53,213 nucleotides of DNA from an uncultured Methanobrevibacter sp. (lineage in GTDB: Archaea; Methanobacteriota; Methanobacteria; Methanobacteriales; Methanobacteriaceae): positions 1 to 53,213 of the forward strand of contig NZ_CAMVEE010000011.1 of the NCBI RefSeq assembly GCF_947166415.1, in the 5' to 3' direction. This document shows, piece after piece, positions 1 to 9,324 of the stretch. Each line of letters starts with the position of its first letter. The first letter of the stretch is position 1. The translations under genes and the position numbers were made by a program. A model generated the notes under the pieces. It was not told the origin of the DNA. It worked only from the letters and a program-made list of their open reading frames with translations, and made no database searches.

Positions 1-3000
1 GACAGTGAATATTGGAACAGCACTGACCCATACATACAGTATGTTATTAATTTAACTGAATCAATGACATTCAATGAGAATAATACTGTAATAATTAATG
101 ATACTGAATATCAATTCCAGACATTCATTAATCCGACAACCAGACAAAATTTAATATTAATGAACAGTTCAAAAATTGTTGAGATTCCTGAAATTTCAAT
201 TTACAAGACTGCAAATGTAACCAAGGTTGGTTTAGATGATTTAGTTGAATATACAGTTACTGTATCAAACGATAATGATATTCCATTACATGGTCTTGTC
301 ATTAGGGAAAGTTTGCCAAGGGGATTATCTATAGTTGGAATTAAAAATCCTGATGGTTCATGGATTAGTGCTTCTTCAACTTCATGGAAATTGAACAGGA
401 CTTTGAAAGCATATGAAACAGTTCAGTTAAAGATTGTAGCTAAAGTGTCTTTAGATACATATAGCCAATATACAAATAATGTTTATGCTACTGTTGATGA
501 ATTGCCTGATGAAGTTCAAGCAAGCTCCACAATATCAGTTAAGAGGGCAAACCTGCATGTCAATAAGTATATTGATAGTAATACTTACTATGCAGGGGAT
601 CTCATCAAATTTACATTAACAGTCTATAATGATGGTGAAGCGGATTCACATGGGTTTATCACTTTAGATGATTCATATTATTCTAGTGAACTGGAATATA
701 TTGGTTTCACAAGCACTGATAAAGGTTGGTATTTCAGTAGGGACAGCTCTGGCAGATTAACTTTAGGATATGGTGGAAACTTTAAAGTAGGTCAAGTATC
801 TCAATTAAACATTATGTTTAAAGTGAAAAGCCCTAGCTATTCCACATCTTCCACAAATTACGCATATCTATATCTTGCAGGTACTCAAGTAGACTCCAGT
901 AATGCAAGATACTATCTTGGAAGTAGAAATACTGATTTCAGCGTATCTAAAAGTGGTAGTTCATATGCTACAGTAGGCTATCCATTTTATCATACTATAA
1001 CAGTATCAGGTTCAGAAGTCACTGACTTATATGTGGATGATATTTTCCCAAGTGAGTGGGAACTCATATCATATAGTGCTCCTTCTTACATGATTCACTC
1101 TACAATAGGTCCAAATCATCATAGGTGGACATTCATGCCAACAACAGCTAGTTATTCTACTTATGCTAGCATATACCTAACCTTTAGATGTGATACTCCT
1201 GGATATTATACCAATTATGCAGTTGCTAGTGATGGAAAAACAAATAAAACAGCAAGTGCAAGTACAGACATCTATGGTCCAATTTTATCAATAGAAAAAA
1301 TAGCTAAGAATTCAACAGTTGATTTAGGTGACCAAGTTGCTTTCACAGTTCGTGTAAATAATAGTGGAAGTACCTCCTATTCACAACTTACAATTGAAGA
1401 TATTCCTGCATTAGGACTCGTATTTGACCATATTGAGGATAACTCAAGTAAATGGGAGCGTGTTGGAAGCACTGGTCTTATGTTCAGGTATAATAATGAT
1501 TTATACCCTGGACAAAGTGTAGAATTTGATATAGTATTCAATACTACTAAACAAGGCATTAATACTAATTATGTGCGTGTTGCCAATACTCCTATCAATC
1601 TTGTTGCAAACGCTTCAGTATTTGTCCAAAATTATGAGTTGTCTGTAGAAAAATCATATCTACACTTCTACAACACATATGATCAAAACACTAGCTTTGT
1701 AATTAGGGTCAAAAACACTGGTAACATGAACTTGACAGACGTATTTGTTGAAGAAAGTGTATTTAACGGACTTAACTACATCAACTTCACAAACGTTAAA
1801 GGAGTGTGGACAGTAGCTGAAAACAATGGCAAATACCTCTTTAAACTGAATGGAACATTGGCTCCTGGTGAAATTGCAGAATTCGATGTACTGTTCAACA
1901 CAACAGATTACGGTAAACTTACAAACGTTGTTGTGGCGGGCAGTAACCAAACAGACAATGTCACTGCCAATGCAAGCATAGTTGCAGGTAACCCAAGCCT
2001 CATAGTCAACAAGACTGCTTTAAACAAAACAGTTTATGTTGGCGAAGAAGTAACATTCACAATCACTGTAGTGAATAACGGAACTATGCCTCTGTACGGT
2101 TTAACTGTCAAAGAGGACTTCCCAGACAATTTAGAATTCGTATCATCCACAGGTAGTTGGGTATACGATTCCGAAAACAGAATATTCAAACTTGAAAGGG
2201 CATTATCTGCTTGTGAACCTAACAACAAAGAGGTATTCAACGTCACTTTCCGTGCTGTAAAAGGTGGAAGTGCTACAAACATAATCAATGTGACAAATGA
2301 CATTGTAAATAAAACAGCAAATGATACCGTATACATCTACAACCCTAACTTCACAGTTGTGAAAGTTGCTGTAGACAAGGATGTCGAACCGAATGATAAT
2401 GTTTACTTCACTGTTGTCGTAACAAATACAGGTAACATGAACCTGACTGACATCAGACTTAAGGAAATATATCCTGACAACCTGGAATATGTCGGATTCA
2501 GCGGTAACTGGTCTACCGATGACAATATAACATTCAAATATAATGGCATGCTTGAAGTAGGCAATTCAACAGAATTAAGCCTCATATTCAAAGCTGTTGA
2601 AGGATATAATGCTACAAACGTTGTAGTCGTATCCACTAATGAAACTAAATTCAACAGAACTGACAACGAAACAGTAACTATCCACAAGTTCGACTTTGAA
2701 GTTGAAAAAATCGCATTGAATAAGACAGTTACAATCGGAGACAATGTTGTATACACAGTTGTCATAACAAATACCGGTAACATGAACCTGACACAAATCA
2801 GGTTAACTGAATATTACTGCGAAGGTTTACAATTCGTATCTGTCAACGACGGCTGGACAACCAGTGACAACAGAACATTCATATACACTGGATCATTATT
2901 AGAACCTGGCGAAAAAGCGATATTAAATATCACATTTAAAACAATCGCCGGTAACAATATGACCAACTTAGTCGTTGTAAGAACCAATGAAACTGAAAAC

Positions 3001-4698
3001 AAAACAGCTTTCAACAATACTACATATGTAATCAATCCAGAAATCAAAGTTGAAAAACTCACATTGAACAAATCTGTAGATATTGGCGATGAAGTACAAT
3101 TCACTATTGTCGTAAACAACACAGGTAATGTCTTATTAGACAATGTTACCCTTGTTGAAAGATATGACAGCAGCAGATTGGAATTTGTCAGAATAACCTC
3201 TGAAGGCTGGAGCACAACAGACAACATTACATTTGTTTACGCAGACAAGCTTGCAGTAGGAGATCAAGCTGTGCTTAATATCACCTTCAAAGCTTTAGAC
3301 GGTGGTAATGCAGTCAACATAGTTGATGTGACTACAAACGAAACAATCACAGTCTCTGCAAACAACACTACATTCATCAAAGAGCCAGACTTTGAAGTTG
3401 AAAAAATACTCTTGAACGGCTCTGTGAAAGTCAACGATACAATTGTCTATTCAGTTGTTGTAAGCAATACAGGTAACATTAACTTGACTGAGATTACTGT
3501 ACTCGAAGAATATCCTGACAGCTTAGCGTTCATTTCAAACAGCCCTAACTGGGAAACTAGTGACAACAAAACATTCAGGTTCATAGGATCATTAGCTCCT
3601 GGCGATAAGGCTATATTGAACATTACATTCAAAGCTGTTGGAATGGGCAATGTAACTAATGTGGTTACTGTAACTACAAACGAAACCAAAGACAACAAAT
3701 CCACTAACAACACAACATTTGTCAGATACATTGACTATGTTGTAAGCAAAGTTGCAGTCAATAAAGTTGTTTACGTAGGAGATGAAGCTACATTCATCAT
3801 TAAAGTAACAAACCTCGGAAATGTAGATCTTAAAGGAATTAAAGTTTATGAAAACTATCCTCCATCCTTGAAATACATTTTCCATAATGGTGATTGGGAC
3901 ACTACTGACTTCAGAGAGTTTACCTTAACATACAGCTTGGCTCCTGGCGAATCAACAACATTGAATATCACATTCAAAGTTCTTTCAATGGACAACATTA
4001 CAAACCCAATTGATGTAGTATTCGAAGATGAGAACAAAACAACCAACGATACAATCTATGCTATCAAAGCTGAGATTAAAGTTGATAAAATCTCATTAAA
4101 CAGAACAGTATACCTCGGCAATCAATCCGGATTTGATATTATTGTAACAAACACAGGTAACCTTGATTTAACAAATGTAACATTATTCGAAAACTATCCA
4201 AAAGAATTGATTTTCGATTCATTTGTTGGTGAAAACTGGACTAAATCTGGTAACGTATTCAGATATTCCGGAGTATTAAAAGCAGGCGAATCAATCAAAC
4301 TATTCGTCCTATTCAATACAACCAAAGTTGGATCATTTATAAATGATGTAACTGTTCAAGCTTCCGTGAACAACATATCTGAGATAGCTAACTTAACTGA
4401 TGAACTTATTGAGAAATTATCCAAAAACTTAACCGATAATTCATCCAATAATACCAATGTTAATGTAATCTATCCAGAACCTGATACTCCAGGCAATAAA
4501 ACTCCGGACAAACCTACTCCGGTCATTCCAACTCCAGATAAACCAACTCCGGAAGAACCTAAAGTGCATGGCACACCAGGTAAACATTCCACCGGAGCTA
4601 AATCAGGATCACTTGAAAGCAAAGCAACCGGTAACCCATTAGCGTTACTTGCATTGATGTTAGTGATGTTGGTCTTGCCTTTAAGAAGGAAAAAATAA
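1..4698 (+). CDS. Adhesin-like surface protein, DUF11 repeat array (5' truncated by window edge)
   Basis: The reading frame is open from base 1, so the gene begins upstream of the window. About 1565 residues are visible. It is built of about twelve repeats of roughly 112-118 residues, each opening with a motif like VEKxxLNKTVxxGDxVxF and carrying NTGN, an aromatic-YP core, PGE and NITFK elements, as in the DUF11 Ig-like family. N-glycosylation sequons (NxT/S) are very frequent. The last 75 residues are a Pro/Thr-rich stalk with PTP repeats, then TGNPL, a hydrophobic segment and RRKK, a C-terminal membrane or wall anchor. Many gut Methanobrevibacter proteins share this architecture, and a role in attachment to cells or particles is inferred. 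The first three repeats are Tyr/Ser-rich and more divergent than the rest. A hairpin terminator follows. Confidence 0.9.
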   Translation, partial: DSEYWNSTDPYIQYVINLTESMTFNENNTVIINDTEYQFQTFINPTTRQNLILMNSSKIVEIPEISIYKTANVTKVGLDDLVEYTVTVSNDNDIPLHGLVIRESLPRGLSIVGIKNPDGSWISASSTSWKLNRTLKAYETVQLKIVAKVSLDTYSQYTNNVYATVDELPDEVQASSTISVKRANLHVNKYIDSNTYYAGDLIKFTLTVYNDGEADSHGFITLDDSYYSSELEYIGFTSTDKGWYFSRDSSGRLTLGYGGNFKVGQVSQLNIMFKVKSPSYSTSSTNYAYLYLAGTQVDSSNARYYLGSRNTDFSVSKSGSSYATVGYPFYHTITVSGSEVTDLYVDDIFPSEWELISYSAPSYMIHSTIGPNHHRWTFMPTTASYSTYASIYLTFRCDTPGYYTNYAVASDGKTNKTASASTDIYGPILSIEKIAKNSTVDLGDQVAFTVRVNNSGSTSYSQLTIEDIPALGLVFDHIEDNSSKWERVGSTGLMFRYNNDLYPGQSVEFDIVFNTTKQGINTNYVRVANTPINLVANASVFVQNYELSVEKSYLHFYNTYDQNTSFVIRVKNTGNMNLTDVFVEESVFNGLNYINFTNVKGVWTVAENNGKYLFKLNGTLAPGEIAEFDVLFNTTDYGKLTNVVVAGSNQTDNVTANASIVAGNPSLIVNKTALNKTVYVGEEVTFTITVVNNGTMPLYGLTVKEDFPDNLEFVSSTGSWVYDSENRIFKLERALSACEPNNKEVFNVTFRAVKGGSATNIINVTNDIVNKTANDTVYIYNPNFTVVKVAVDKDVEPNDNVYFTVVVTNTGNMNLTDIRLKEIYPDNLEYVGFSGNWSTDDNITFKYNGMLEVGNSTELSLIFKAVEGYNATNVVVVSTNETKFNRTDNETVTIHKFDFEVEKIALNKTVTIGDNVVYTVVITNTGNMNLTQIRLTEYYCEGLQFVSVNDGWTTSDNRTFIYTGSLLEPGEKAILNITFKTIAGNNMTNLVVVRTNETENKTAFNNTTYVINPEIKVEKLTLNKSVDIGDEVQFTIVVNNTGNVLLDNVTLVERYDSSRLEFVRITSEGWSTTDNITFVYADKLAVGDQAVLNITFKALDGGNAVNIVDVTTNETITVSANNTTFIKEPDFEVEKILLNGSVKVNDTIVYSVVVSNTGNINLTEITVLEEYPDSLAFISNSPNWETSDNKTFRFIGSLAPGDKAILNITFKAVGMGNVTNVVTVTTNETKDNKSTNNTTFVRYIDYVVSKVAVNKVVYVGDEATFIIKVTNLGNVDLKGIKVYENYPPSLKYIFHNGDWDTTDFREFTLTYSLAPGESTTLNITFKVLSMDNITNPIDVVFEDENKTTNDTIYAIKAEIKVDKISLNRTVYLGNQSGFDIIVTNTGNLDLTNVTLFENYPKELIFDSFVGENWTKSGNVFRYSGVLKAGESIKLFVLFNTTKVGSFINDVTVQASVNNISEIANLTDELIEKLSKNLTDNSSNNTNVNVIYPEPDTPGNKTPDKPTPVIPTPDKPTPEEPKVHGTPGKHSTGAKSGSLESKATGNPLALLALMLVMLVLPLRRKK
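205..4440 (+). repeat. Tandem DUF11-coding repeats (about 12 units)
   Basis: Repeat units start near 205, 560, 945, 1290, 1645, 2005, 2355, 2700, 3050, 3397, 3745 and 4080. The period from about 2000 onward is nearly constant at 336-350 bp (112-117 codons). Near-identical nucleotide words recur between units, for example ACAGGTAACATGAACCTGAC near 2430 with close variants near 1720, 2775 and 3470. Unequal recombination could therefore change the repeat number. Confidence 0.85.
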
Positions 4699-4707
4699 AA
4701 CACGTTC

Positions 4708-4740
4708 GGGAGTTTCAAACTCCCATTTTCTTTTTTTTTT
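4708..4740 (+). terminator. Hairpin plus poly-T terminator after the adhesin
   Basis: GGGAGTTTCAAACTCCC (4708-4724) is a self-complementary hairpin starting nine bases after the adhesin stop codon. It is followed by ATTTTC and a run of ten T. Confidence 0.75.
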
Positions 4741-4872
4741 AAAAAACTTAAAAAATCCTGCAGTATGGATTCAAAAACTAAAAGATTTTATTAATAACTA
4801 ATTTTTTGATGCTCATGCTTTAAGCGTATTTAAAAAAAGCGTGGAAAACAGTCATTGATGTTTTCAAAGTAA

Positions 4873-4910
4873 GAAAAATAAAAAAAGTAAAAATGAGATG
4901 ATGCTCATTT
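4873..4910 (-). terminator. Hairpin terminator of cbiF (minus strand)
   Basis: On the minus strand, AAATGAG (4910-4904), a six-base loop and CTCATTT (4897-4891) form a perfect 7-bp stem that overlaps the cbiF stop codon. It is followed by TTACTTTTTTTATTTTT. Confidence 0.65.
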
Positions 4911-5661
4911 AACGATATTCATGTTTAAAGTTTTTATCATATAGCTTAGACGGATTAAAGTCACCAGGGTCTAAGACATCTCCCACCACAATCATTGCAG
5001 TCTTCGTAATTTTAGCATCTTTAACTTTTTCTGCAATATCCGCGAGGGTTCCTTTAATTATTTGCTGGTCTGGCCAAGTTGCCTTTTTCACAACTGCAAC
5101 AGGGGTGGTTTCCTCATAGCCTTCAAGCAACTCTTCGACTACCTTGTCGATCATGCTGATTCCCAAAAAGATGCACATTGTAGCGTGGTGCTTTGAAAAG
5201 CTGGCAAGGCTTTCTCCTGCAGGCTTTGGTGTTCTTCCTTCAGGACGGGTGATGATTACGCTTTGAGAAATTTCAGGCAGTGTCAATTCGGCTTCAAGGA
5301 CGCTTGCTGTACCGAAGAGTGAACTTACTCCAGGAATTATCTCATATTCTATGTCATGCTTTTTGAGTTCACGAATCTGTTCACCGATTGCACCGTAGAT
5401 TGAAGGGTCTCCTGTATGTACACGGGCAACCAGCTTGCCTTCATTGACTGCTTCTGTGATTATTCCGTCAGTCTCTTCTAAATTCAGATATGCGCTGTTG
5501 TGAATTTCACAGCTTTCCTTTGCAGGGCATAGGACTTCCTTGTTGACAAGTGAACCTGCATAAATGATTACATCAGCTTCCTCGATTGCTTTTCTTCCCT
5601 TAACGGTTATCAGGTCAGGGTCTCCAGGACCTGCACCAACGAATATAACTTTTCCTTTCAT
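4909..5661 (-). CDS. cbiF: Cobalt-precorrin-4 C11-methyltransferase
   Basis: This 250-residue protein is a SAM-dependent tetrapyrrole methyltransferase of the anaerobic cobalamin pathway (CbiF/CobM). It methylates C-11 of cobalt-precorrin-4, and B12-type corrinoids are needed by the Mtr complex of methanogens. The N-terminal loop GAGPGDPDLITVKG lies at residues 9-22 and the second SAM-site motif VHTGDPSIYGA at 81-91. The AGSLV and TRPEGRTP segments are typical of CbiF/CobM rather than other members. The length matches the family. It stands alone on the minus strand with its own terminator and no other cob gene nearby. There is no Shine-Dalgarno sequence before the ATG, and a TATA box is centred about 25 nt upstream. 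Confidence 0.93.
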   Translation of the reverse strand: MKGKVIFVGAGPGDPDLITVKGRKAIEEADVIIYAGSLVNKEVLCPAKESCEIHNSAYLNLEETDGIITEAVNEGKLVARVHTGDPSIYGAIGEQIRELKKHDIEYEIIPGVSSLFGTASVLEAELTLPEISQSVIITRPEGRTPKPAGESLASFSKHHATMCIFLGISMIDKVVEELLEGYEETTPVAVVKKATWPDQQIIKGTLADIAEKVKDAKITKTAMIVVGDVLDPGDFNPSKLYDKNFKHEYR

Positions 5662-5680
5662 GATAAATCTTTTATTTCAA

Positions 5681-5690
5681 ATATTATTTA
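5681..5690 (-). promoter_or_regulatory. TATA box of cbiF (leaderless candidate)
   Basis: AAATAATAT on the minus strand is centred about 25 nt before the ATG at 5661. No Shine-Dalgarno sequence lies between them, so transcription may begin at or next to the start codon. Confidence 0.4.
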
Positions 5691-5731
5691 ATGATTTTGT
5701 ATTTAATTTGACTTTAAATTTTAAAAAACTT

Positions 5732-5740
5732 TATTTATAT
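5732..5740 (+). promoter_or_regulatory. TATA box of the pilin-like operon (leaderless candidate)
   Basis: TATTTATAT is centred about 23 nt before the ATG at 5759, preceded by an A-rich BRE-like stretch. No Shine-Dalgarno sequence is present. Confidence 0.45.
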
Positions 5741-5758
5741 TAACGATAATTAAGAATT

Positions 5759-6154
5759 ATGGATGAAAAAGGTTTTATTTCTGTAGAATATTTGTTTTCA
5801 ATCTTCATTATATTGATAATTGCTTCAGGACTGTTGTTTTTTACATCGGCATCAATCATGTCCGAAAAAAATATTGAAGAAAATGTCAATCATCGCTTAA
5901 TCCTGGACAATATTGCCAGTTCGATAAGTCAGGTCAACTCCAACGGGGAGGGCTATTCCATGCTGATAGATCTTGATTCAAAATCGGGCTTTTATGAAGT
6001 GACCGTCGAAAAGGATAGGCTTACAATCGAATTTTCAAACAAGAAGGGCGAAACTTTAATTCTTCCGTTAAACATTGATTCCAGATACAAGCTGTACAGT
6101 GGAAATAGCTATCGAATTTCAAAAACGGAAGATGGAAAAGTCGTGATATCATGA
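5759..6154 (+). CDS. Pilin-like protein with variant class III signal peptide
   Basis: The 131-residue product starts MDEKG followed by FISVEYLF and about 20 hydrophobic residues. This matches the archaeal class III (prepilin, EppA-type) layout: a short charged leader, cleavage after Gly5, and Glu at position 5 of the mature chain. The first mature residue is Phe instead of the usual Gln. The rest is a short polar domain with a charged C-terminus. It overlaps the next gene, which has a canonical signal, by 4 bp (ATGA). The two are probably co-translated minor pilins or pseudopilins on the cell surface. No pilus assembly ATPase or peptidase gene is in the window, so the assembly it belongs to is unknown. 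Confidence 0.7.
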   Translation: MDEKGFISVEYLFSIFIILIIASGLLFFTSASIMSEKNIEENVNHRLILDNIASSISQVNSNGEGYSMLIDLDSKSGFYEVTVEKDRLTIEFSNKKGETLILPLNIDSRYKLYSGNSYRISKTEDGKVVIS

Positions 6155-6648
6155 TTGGCGATGAAGGACAAATCAGCGGCGAATACCTGCTTTTGATTGG
6201 TGTATTGGTTGTCATTGTCATGATGGGCATCGTATTCATTGCAGGGCAAAATGAGCTGAATACTGCAATGCAGGCAGCCAGAAGCGGTGCGGTGGAGGGA
6301 ATTTCAGCATCATCGCCAGGAATTTATCCGCAGGATACATTTGATGATTATGCAAATTCCAAAACCGCTCTTCTCCACCCCTATTCGGCAGACATTGTCA
6401 ATATCAGCTATGTCAATCTTGGAATGGACAAAAATTATGGCAAACAATGGATTCAGTTTAAGGTCTATGCAAGAGTTTCCAACGACTATACGAATGATGA
6501 ACTGGTTTCAATTGGCGACAGGATCAATTATAATCTGAGAAAATCCATAGCCCTCAGCTTCAATTCCACCTCATCAACGAACAGACTGTACAATCCCGTC
6601 TTTTCGCCCCACTATGTTTACACCACCGCTAATGTTAAATGGATTTAA
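6151..6648 (+). CDS. Class III signal peptide (DUF361-type) pilin-like protein
   Basis: The 165-residue protein begins MIGDEG then QISGEYLLLIG and a long hydrophobic stretch. This is the classic QxSxEY class III signal of methanogen prepilins, cleaved between Gly6 and Gln7. The mature part is polar and Tyr/Ser/Asn-rich, as expected for a pilus or pseudopilus subunit with an N-terminal hydrophobic helix. The start codon overlaps the stop of the upstream pilin-like gene (ATGA). A short gap leads to a third gene with its own GGTGAT site. A surface adhesion role is inferred. Confidence 0.8.
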   Translation: MIGDEGQISGEYLLLIGVLVVIVMMGIVFIAGQNELNTAMQAARSGAVEGISASSPGIYPQDTFDDYANSKTALLHPYSADIVNISYVNLGMDKNYGKQWIQFKVYARVSNDYTNDELVSIGDRINYNLRKSIALSFNSTSSTNRLYNPVFSPHYVYTTANVKWI

Positions 6649-6674
6649 GTCGATAATTAATATTAGGTGATTTT

Positions 6675-7043
6675 ATGTATTCTGAAAAGGAAAAGCAGCA
6701 GCTGATGGAAGACCTTATAGAGATGGAAACCTTCAAGGCAGATACCGGAGATGAAGGAAAAATCCTGCAGGAGGATTTGAAGGAATATTTCATAAACGGC
6801 GTCGGAGATAAGGAAGATTTGATTTTCAGACTGGAATATTATTTATATGCATTCAAGCTGTTCTGCAGAAAATCCGTAAAGATTGACAGGAATCAGTTTA
6901 TCGTATATCTCAATAATTCGCTGCTGGATTGGCATCTGATTAATCTGGTGATGAATGATTTGACAGATTTCGAATTGGAAATCGAGGCAGTAAAAGAAAA
7001 TAATGATGTGCTGATAAACTTGAACTTTACATTGCATTATTAG
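6675..7043 (+). CDS. Conserved-looking protein of unknown function
   Basis: I do not recognise this 122-residue protein. It is acidic, predicted mostly helical in the first two thirds, has no signal peptide or membrane segment, and has a single Cys. A clear Shine-Dalgarno sequence (AGGTGAT) lies just before the ATG. It follows the pilin-like pair by 26 bp in the same direction and may be their cytoplasmic partner. Its 3' end overlaps the convergent tatD-like gene by 4 bp. Confidence 0.7.
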   Translation: MYSEKEKQQLMEDLIEMETFKADTGDEGKILQEDLKEYFINGVGDKEDLIFRLEYYLYAFKLFCRKSVKIDRNQFIVYLNNSLLDWHLINLVMNDLTDFELEIEAVKENNDVLINLNFTLHY

Positions 7044-7801
7044 ATTTTGAAAATTTTTAATGCATTTCGAGTTGTTGTCTTATCTACTGTTTCGACATCC
7101 ATATCCTTAAGTTCAGCTATTTTGTAAACGGCATTTACAACATTTGCCGGTTCATTTCTTTCTTCTTTTGTCATAGCCAGATACGGGCTGTCTGTTTCAG
7201 TTAAGATATAGTCCAAATCTATTTTTTCAACCAGGTCCTGGTGATGTTTTGAGTAGCAGAGCATTGTTGAAAAGCTCATGTAGGCATTGTCCATATTCAT
7301 GATTCTTTTTGCAGTCTTAAGGCTGCCGCCGTAACAGTGGAAAACGAAATATGGGATGTTTTCATACTCTGCAATGATGTTGACGGTCTTTTTCTCGCAG
7401 TCCCTGACGTGCATGACGATAGGAACCTCATATTCATCGGCAAGCTCCAAAAAGCCGGTAAATATTTCCTGCTGTCTTTCACGCAGTGCCTTGTCGGTAA
7501 CGTAATAGTAGTCCATTCCGACCTCACCGATTGCCACGATATCATCCAGGTGTTTGGAGATGTTTTCATGTGCAATTTTTATCTCTTCGGGAGTGGCATT
7601 CTGTGAGCTAACAGGGTGAAAACCGAAAGTCGGGTAAATGAAGCCTTCGTAATCTTTTGAAAGCTGCAGTACTTTCATATTGCTGTCATTGCTGAATCCT
7701 GAAACTATTACATTGTCAAGTTTGTCTTTTGCCCTGCCGACGACATCTTCCCTGTCATCGTCAAAGTCCTCAAAATCAAGATGGCAGTGGGTATCAATCA
7801 T
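7040..7801 (-). CDS. TatD family metal-dependent hydrolase
   Basis: The 253-residue product is a TIM-barrel amidohydrolase of the TatD family, whose members are often Mg-dependent DNases. It opens with MIDTHCHLDF (metal-binding His5 and His7) and contains GEVGMDYYY, PIVMHVRDCEKK and the C-terminal TETDSPYL metal site. The ATG at 7801 is preferred over an upstream in-frame ATG at 7882: it puts the conserved IDTHCH motif at the N-terminus, and the upstream extension lies inside uppS. It starts 2 bp after the uppS stop, so the two are probably in one transcript. The natural substrate is not known for archaeal members. Confidence 0.9.
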   Translation of the reverse strand: MIDTHCHLDFEDFDDDREDVVGRAKDKLDNVIVSGFSNDSNMKVLQLSKDYEGFIYPTFGFHPVSSQNATPEEIKIAHENISKHLDDIVAIGEVGMDYYYVTDKALRERQQEIFTGFLELADEYEVPIVMHVRDCEKKTVNIIAEYENIPYFVFHCYGGSLKTAKRIMNMDNAYMSFSTMLCYSKHHQDLVEKIDLDYILTETDSPYLAMTKEERNEPANVVNAVYKIAELKDMDVETVDKTTTRNALKIFKI

Positions 7802-7803
7802 TA

Positions 7804-8568
7804 TTAGACTCCAAATCTTCTTTCCCTTTCCTGGTATGATCTGATGGCCCTTATGAAATCGACTTTCCTGAGTTCCGGCCATAGGGTTTCACAGAAATAC
7901 AATTCGGAGTATGATGATTGCCACAGTAAGAATCCGCTTAGGCGCTCTTCGCCGCTGGTTCTGATAATAAGGTTAGGGTCTTCGACTCCTGCTGTGTACA
8001 GGTTTTTGCTGACAAGCTCCTCATCAACGTCATCGATAGTGATTTTGCCGTCCTGCACATCTTTAATAATCTTTTTGAATGAATCTATGATTTCCAAACG
8101 TCCATCATAGCCGATAGCTATATTAAGTAATCTTTTATCATACTGTGCAGTTGCGTCTTCAGCTTCCTTAATGGCTTCTCTTACATTTTCCGGAATTAAA
8201 TCAAGTTTGCCTACCACTTTCACTTTCACTTCGTTTTTGTGTATCTTTTCGTGTGTAACTAATCGTTTGAAGTTTATGAGGAATAGTTTCATCAATCCTT
8301 CAACTTCATGTTGAGGTCTGTTGAAATTTTCTGTTGAAAAAGCATATACTGTGATGATTTCGATTCCGAGTTCGATACTCCAGTCAAGAACTTTTTCCAG
8401 GGTGTCAACTCCGATTTCATGTCCTTTGACGACATCAATGTTTCCCTGGAGTTTGGAATATCTTCTGTTTCCATCCATGATTATGGCTACATGCTTTGGC
8501 ATTTTCTCGGGTTTCAGATTTCGAGATATATACCATTCATATATTTTATACAGTATATTTTCTTCCAT
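7804..8568 (-). CDS. uppS: Isoprenyl diphosphate synthase, cis type (UppS)
   Basis: This 254-residue cis-prenyltransferase condenses isopentenyl diphosphate onto an allylic primer, probably geranylgeranyl diphosphate in archaea, to make the polyprenyl carrier for glycan assembly. The signature [14 protein letters not shown] lies at residues 26-39 with catalytic Asp32. [15 protein letters not shown] and the ELYF...WPEL C-terminal region are intact. The length is normal. It sits between mtxX and the tatD-like gene, with 17 bp to mtxX and 2 bp to tatD. The carrier it makes would serve the GlcNAc-1-phosphate transferase-like protein encoded at 32005 and pseudomurein or glycoprotein synthesis. Confidence 0.94.
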   Translation of the reverse strand: MEENILYKIYEWYISRNLKPEKMPKHVAIIMDGNRRYSKLQGNIDVVKGHEIGVDTLEKVLDWSIELGIEIITVYAFSTENFNRPQHEVEGLMKLFLINFKRLVTHEKIHKNEVKVKVVGKLDLIPENVREAIKEAEDATAQYDKRLLNIAIGYDGRLEIIDSFKKIIKDVQDGKITIDDVDEELVSKNLYTAGVEDPNLIIRTSGEERLSGFLLWQSSYSELYFCETLWPELRKVDFIRAIRSYQERERRFGV

Positions 8569-8585
8569 ATTATCCCATTATCAGT

Positions 8586-9302
8586 TTATTCATCAGCCAA
8601 ATCGTGAACCAATACCAAACTGCGAACGTATCCTTCGATACTTTGGTCTCTGCTGGTATCGATGTAGGTTCTATCAATTCCGAATGTTACCGCACCATAA
8701 CTTGGCCAGGAATTAAGTAAAACAAGTGATCTAAAGATAATATTTCCGACCCTTCCGTTTGGTGCAATGATTATGTTGCATTTGTCATTTATAGCTTTTT
8801 CAATTAGTATAAAGTAGTTTTTGACCTCTACATCAGTGTTTTCCTTGATGAGTTTTGTCAATTTCCTGCTTTCTTTGATTGAATTGGAAACTTCCTTTCC
8901 TCTTCCAAAGTCATCTTCCCTTCCTTCAGCTAAAACTGCAATTTTAGGGGTTTTTCCAAGTCTTTCAAGGAATTCAACACAGTGCATTGCCATTTCATAT
9001 CTTTCCTCAACACTGGTTCCTTCATCAATTCCAACAGGAGTTAACAGGAATTCGTATTCATCGCCATTAACATAGGTGGCCCTTGACAAATTAGGATAGT
9101 GTTCCTTGAGTTCTTTCATAATGTTAGAGGCGGGAAGTGAACCGCGGACTACACCGTCTATCTTATTGTCCAAAACTGCCTTAACTAAATCTTCATCTCT
9201 ATAAATGAGTTGTATATCTGTTTTTGGGTGTTTTTCTTTAAAAATATGACACGCTTGTATAATATTTTCATTTTCTCCAACACCGATAGCTATCCTCTTC
9301 AT
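8586..9302 (-). CDS. mtxX: Methanogenesis marker protein 4, MtxX
   Basis: The 238-residue protein matches MtxX, a methanogen-specific relative of phosphate acetyl/butyryltransferases long annotated as a putative methyltransferase subunit. Recognisable segments are the N-terminal IAIGVGEN, GVVRGSLPAS, FLLTPVGIDEG and the C-terminal IIAPNGRVGNIIFRSLVLL. Its biochemical role is unsettled. It heads the mtxX-uppS-tatD minus-strand group. No Shine-Dalgarno sequence precedes the ATG, and a TATA box lies about 27 nt upstream. Confidence 0.88.
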   Translation of the reverse strand: MKRIAIGVGENENIIQACHIFKEKHPKTDIQLIYRDEDLVKAVLDNKIDGVVRGSLPASNIMKELKEHYPNLSRATYVNGDEYEFLLTPVGIDEGTSVEERYEMAMHCVEFLERLGKTPKIAVLAEGREDDFGRGKEVSNSIKESRKLTKLIKENTDVEVKNYFILIEKAINDKCNIIIAPNGRVGNIIFRSLVLLNSWPSYGAVTFGIDRTYIDTSRDQSIEGYVRSLVLVHDLADE

Positions 9303-9324
9303 TAATTTAATAATATATCATTCA

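Noticed and set aside
1700..4200. Short recurring words in the adhesin considered as CRISPR repeats
   Set aside because: They are in-frame coding repeats with a period of about 348 bp, not 25-40 bp repeats with unique spacers.
1377..4718. Several antisense open frames of 60-140 codons inside the adhesin gene
   Set aside because: They are shadows of the strongly biased, repeat-containing plus-strand gene, have no ribosome sites, and mirror each other in repeated units.
7802..7882. N-terminal extension of the TatD-like gene
   Set aside because: It lies within uppS, precedes the universally N-terminal IDTHCH motif, and has no ribosome site.
8321..8720. Plus-strand open frames across the uppS/mtxX junction
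   Set aside because: They run opposite to two well-supported genes ([11 protein letters not shown] and MtxX blocks) and have no homologous features.
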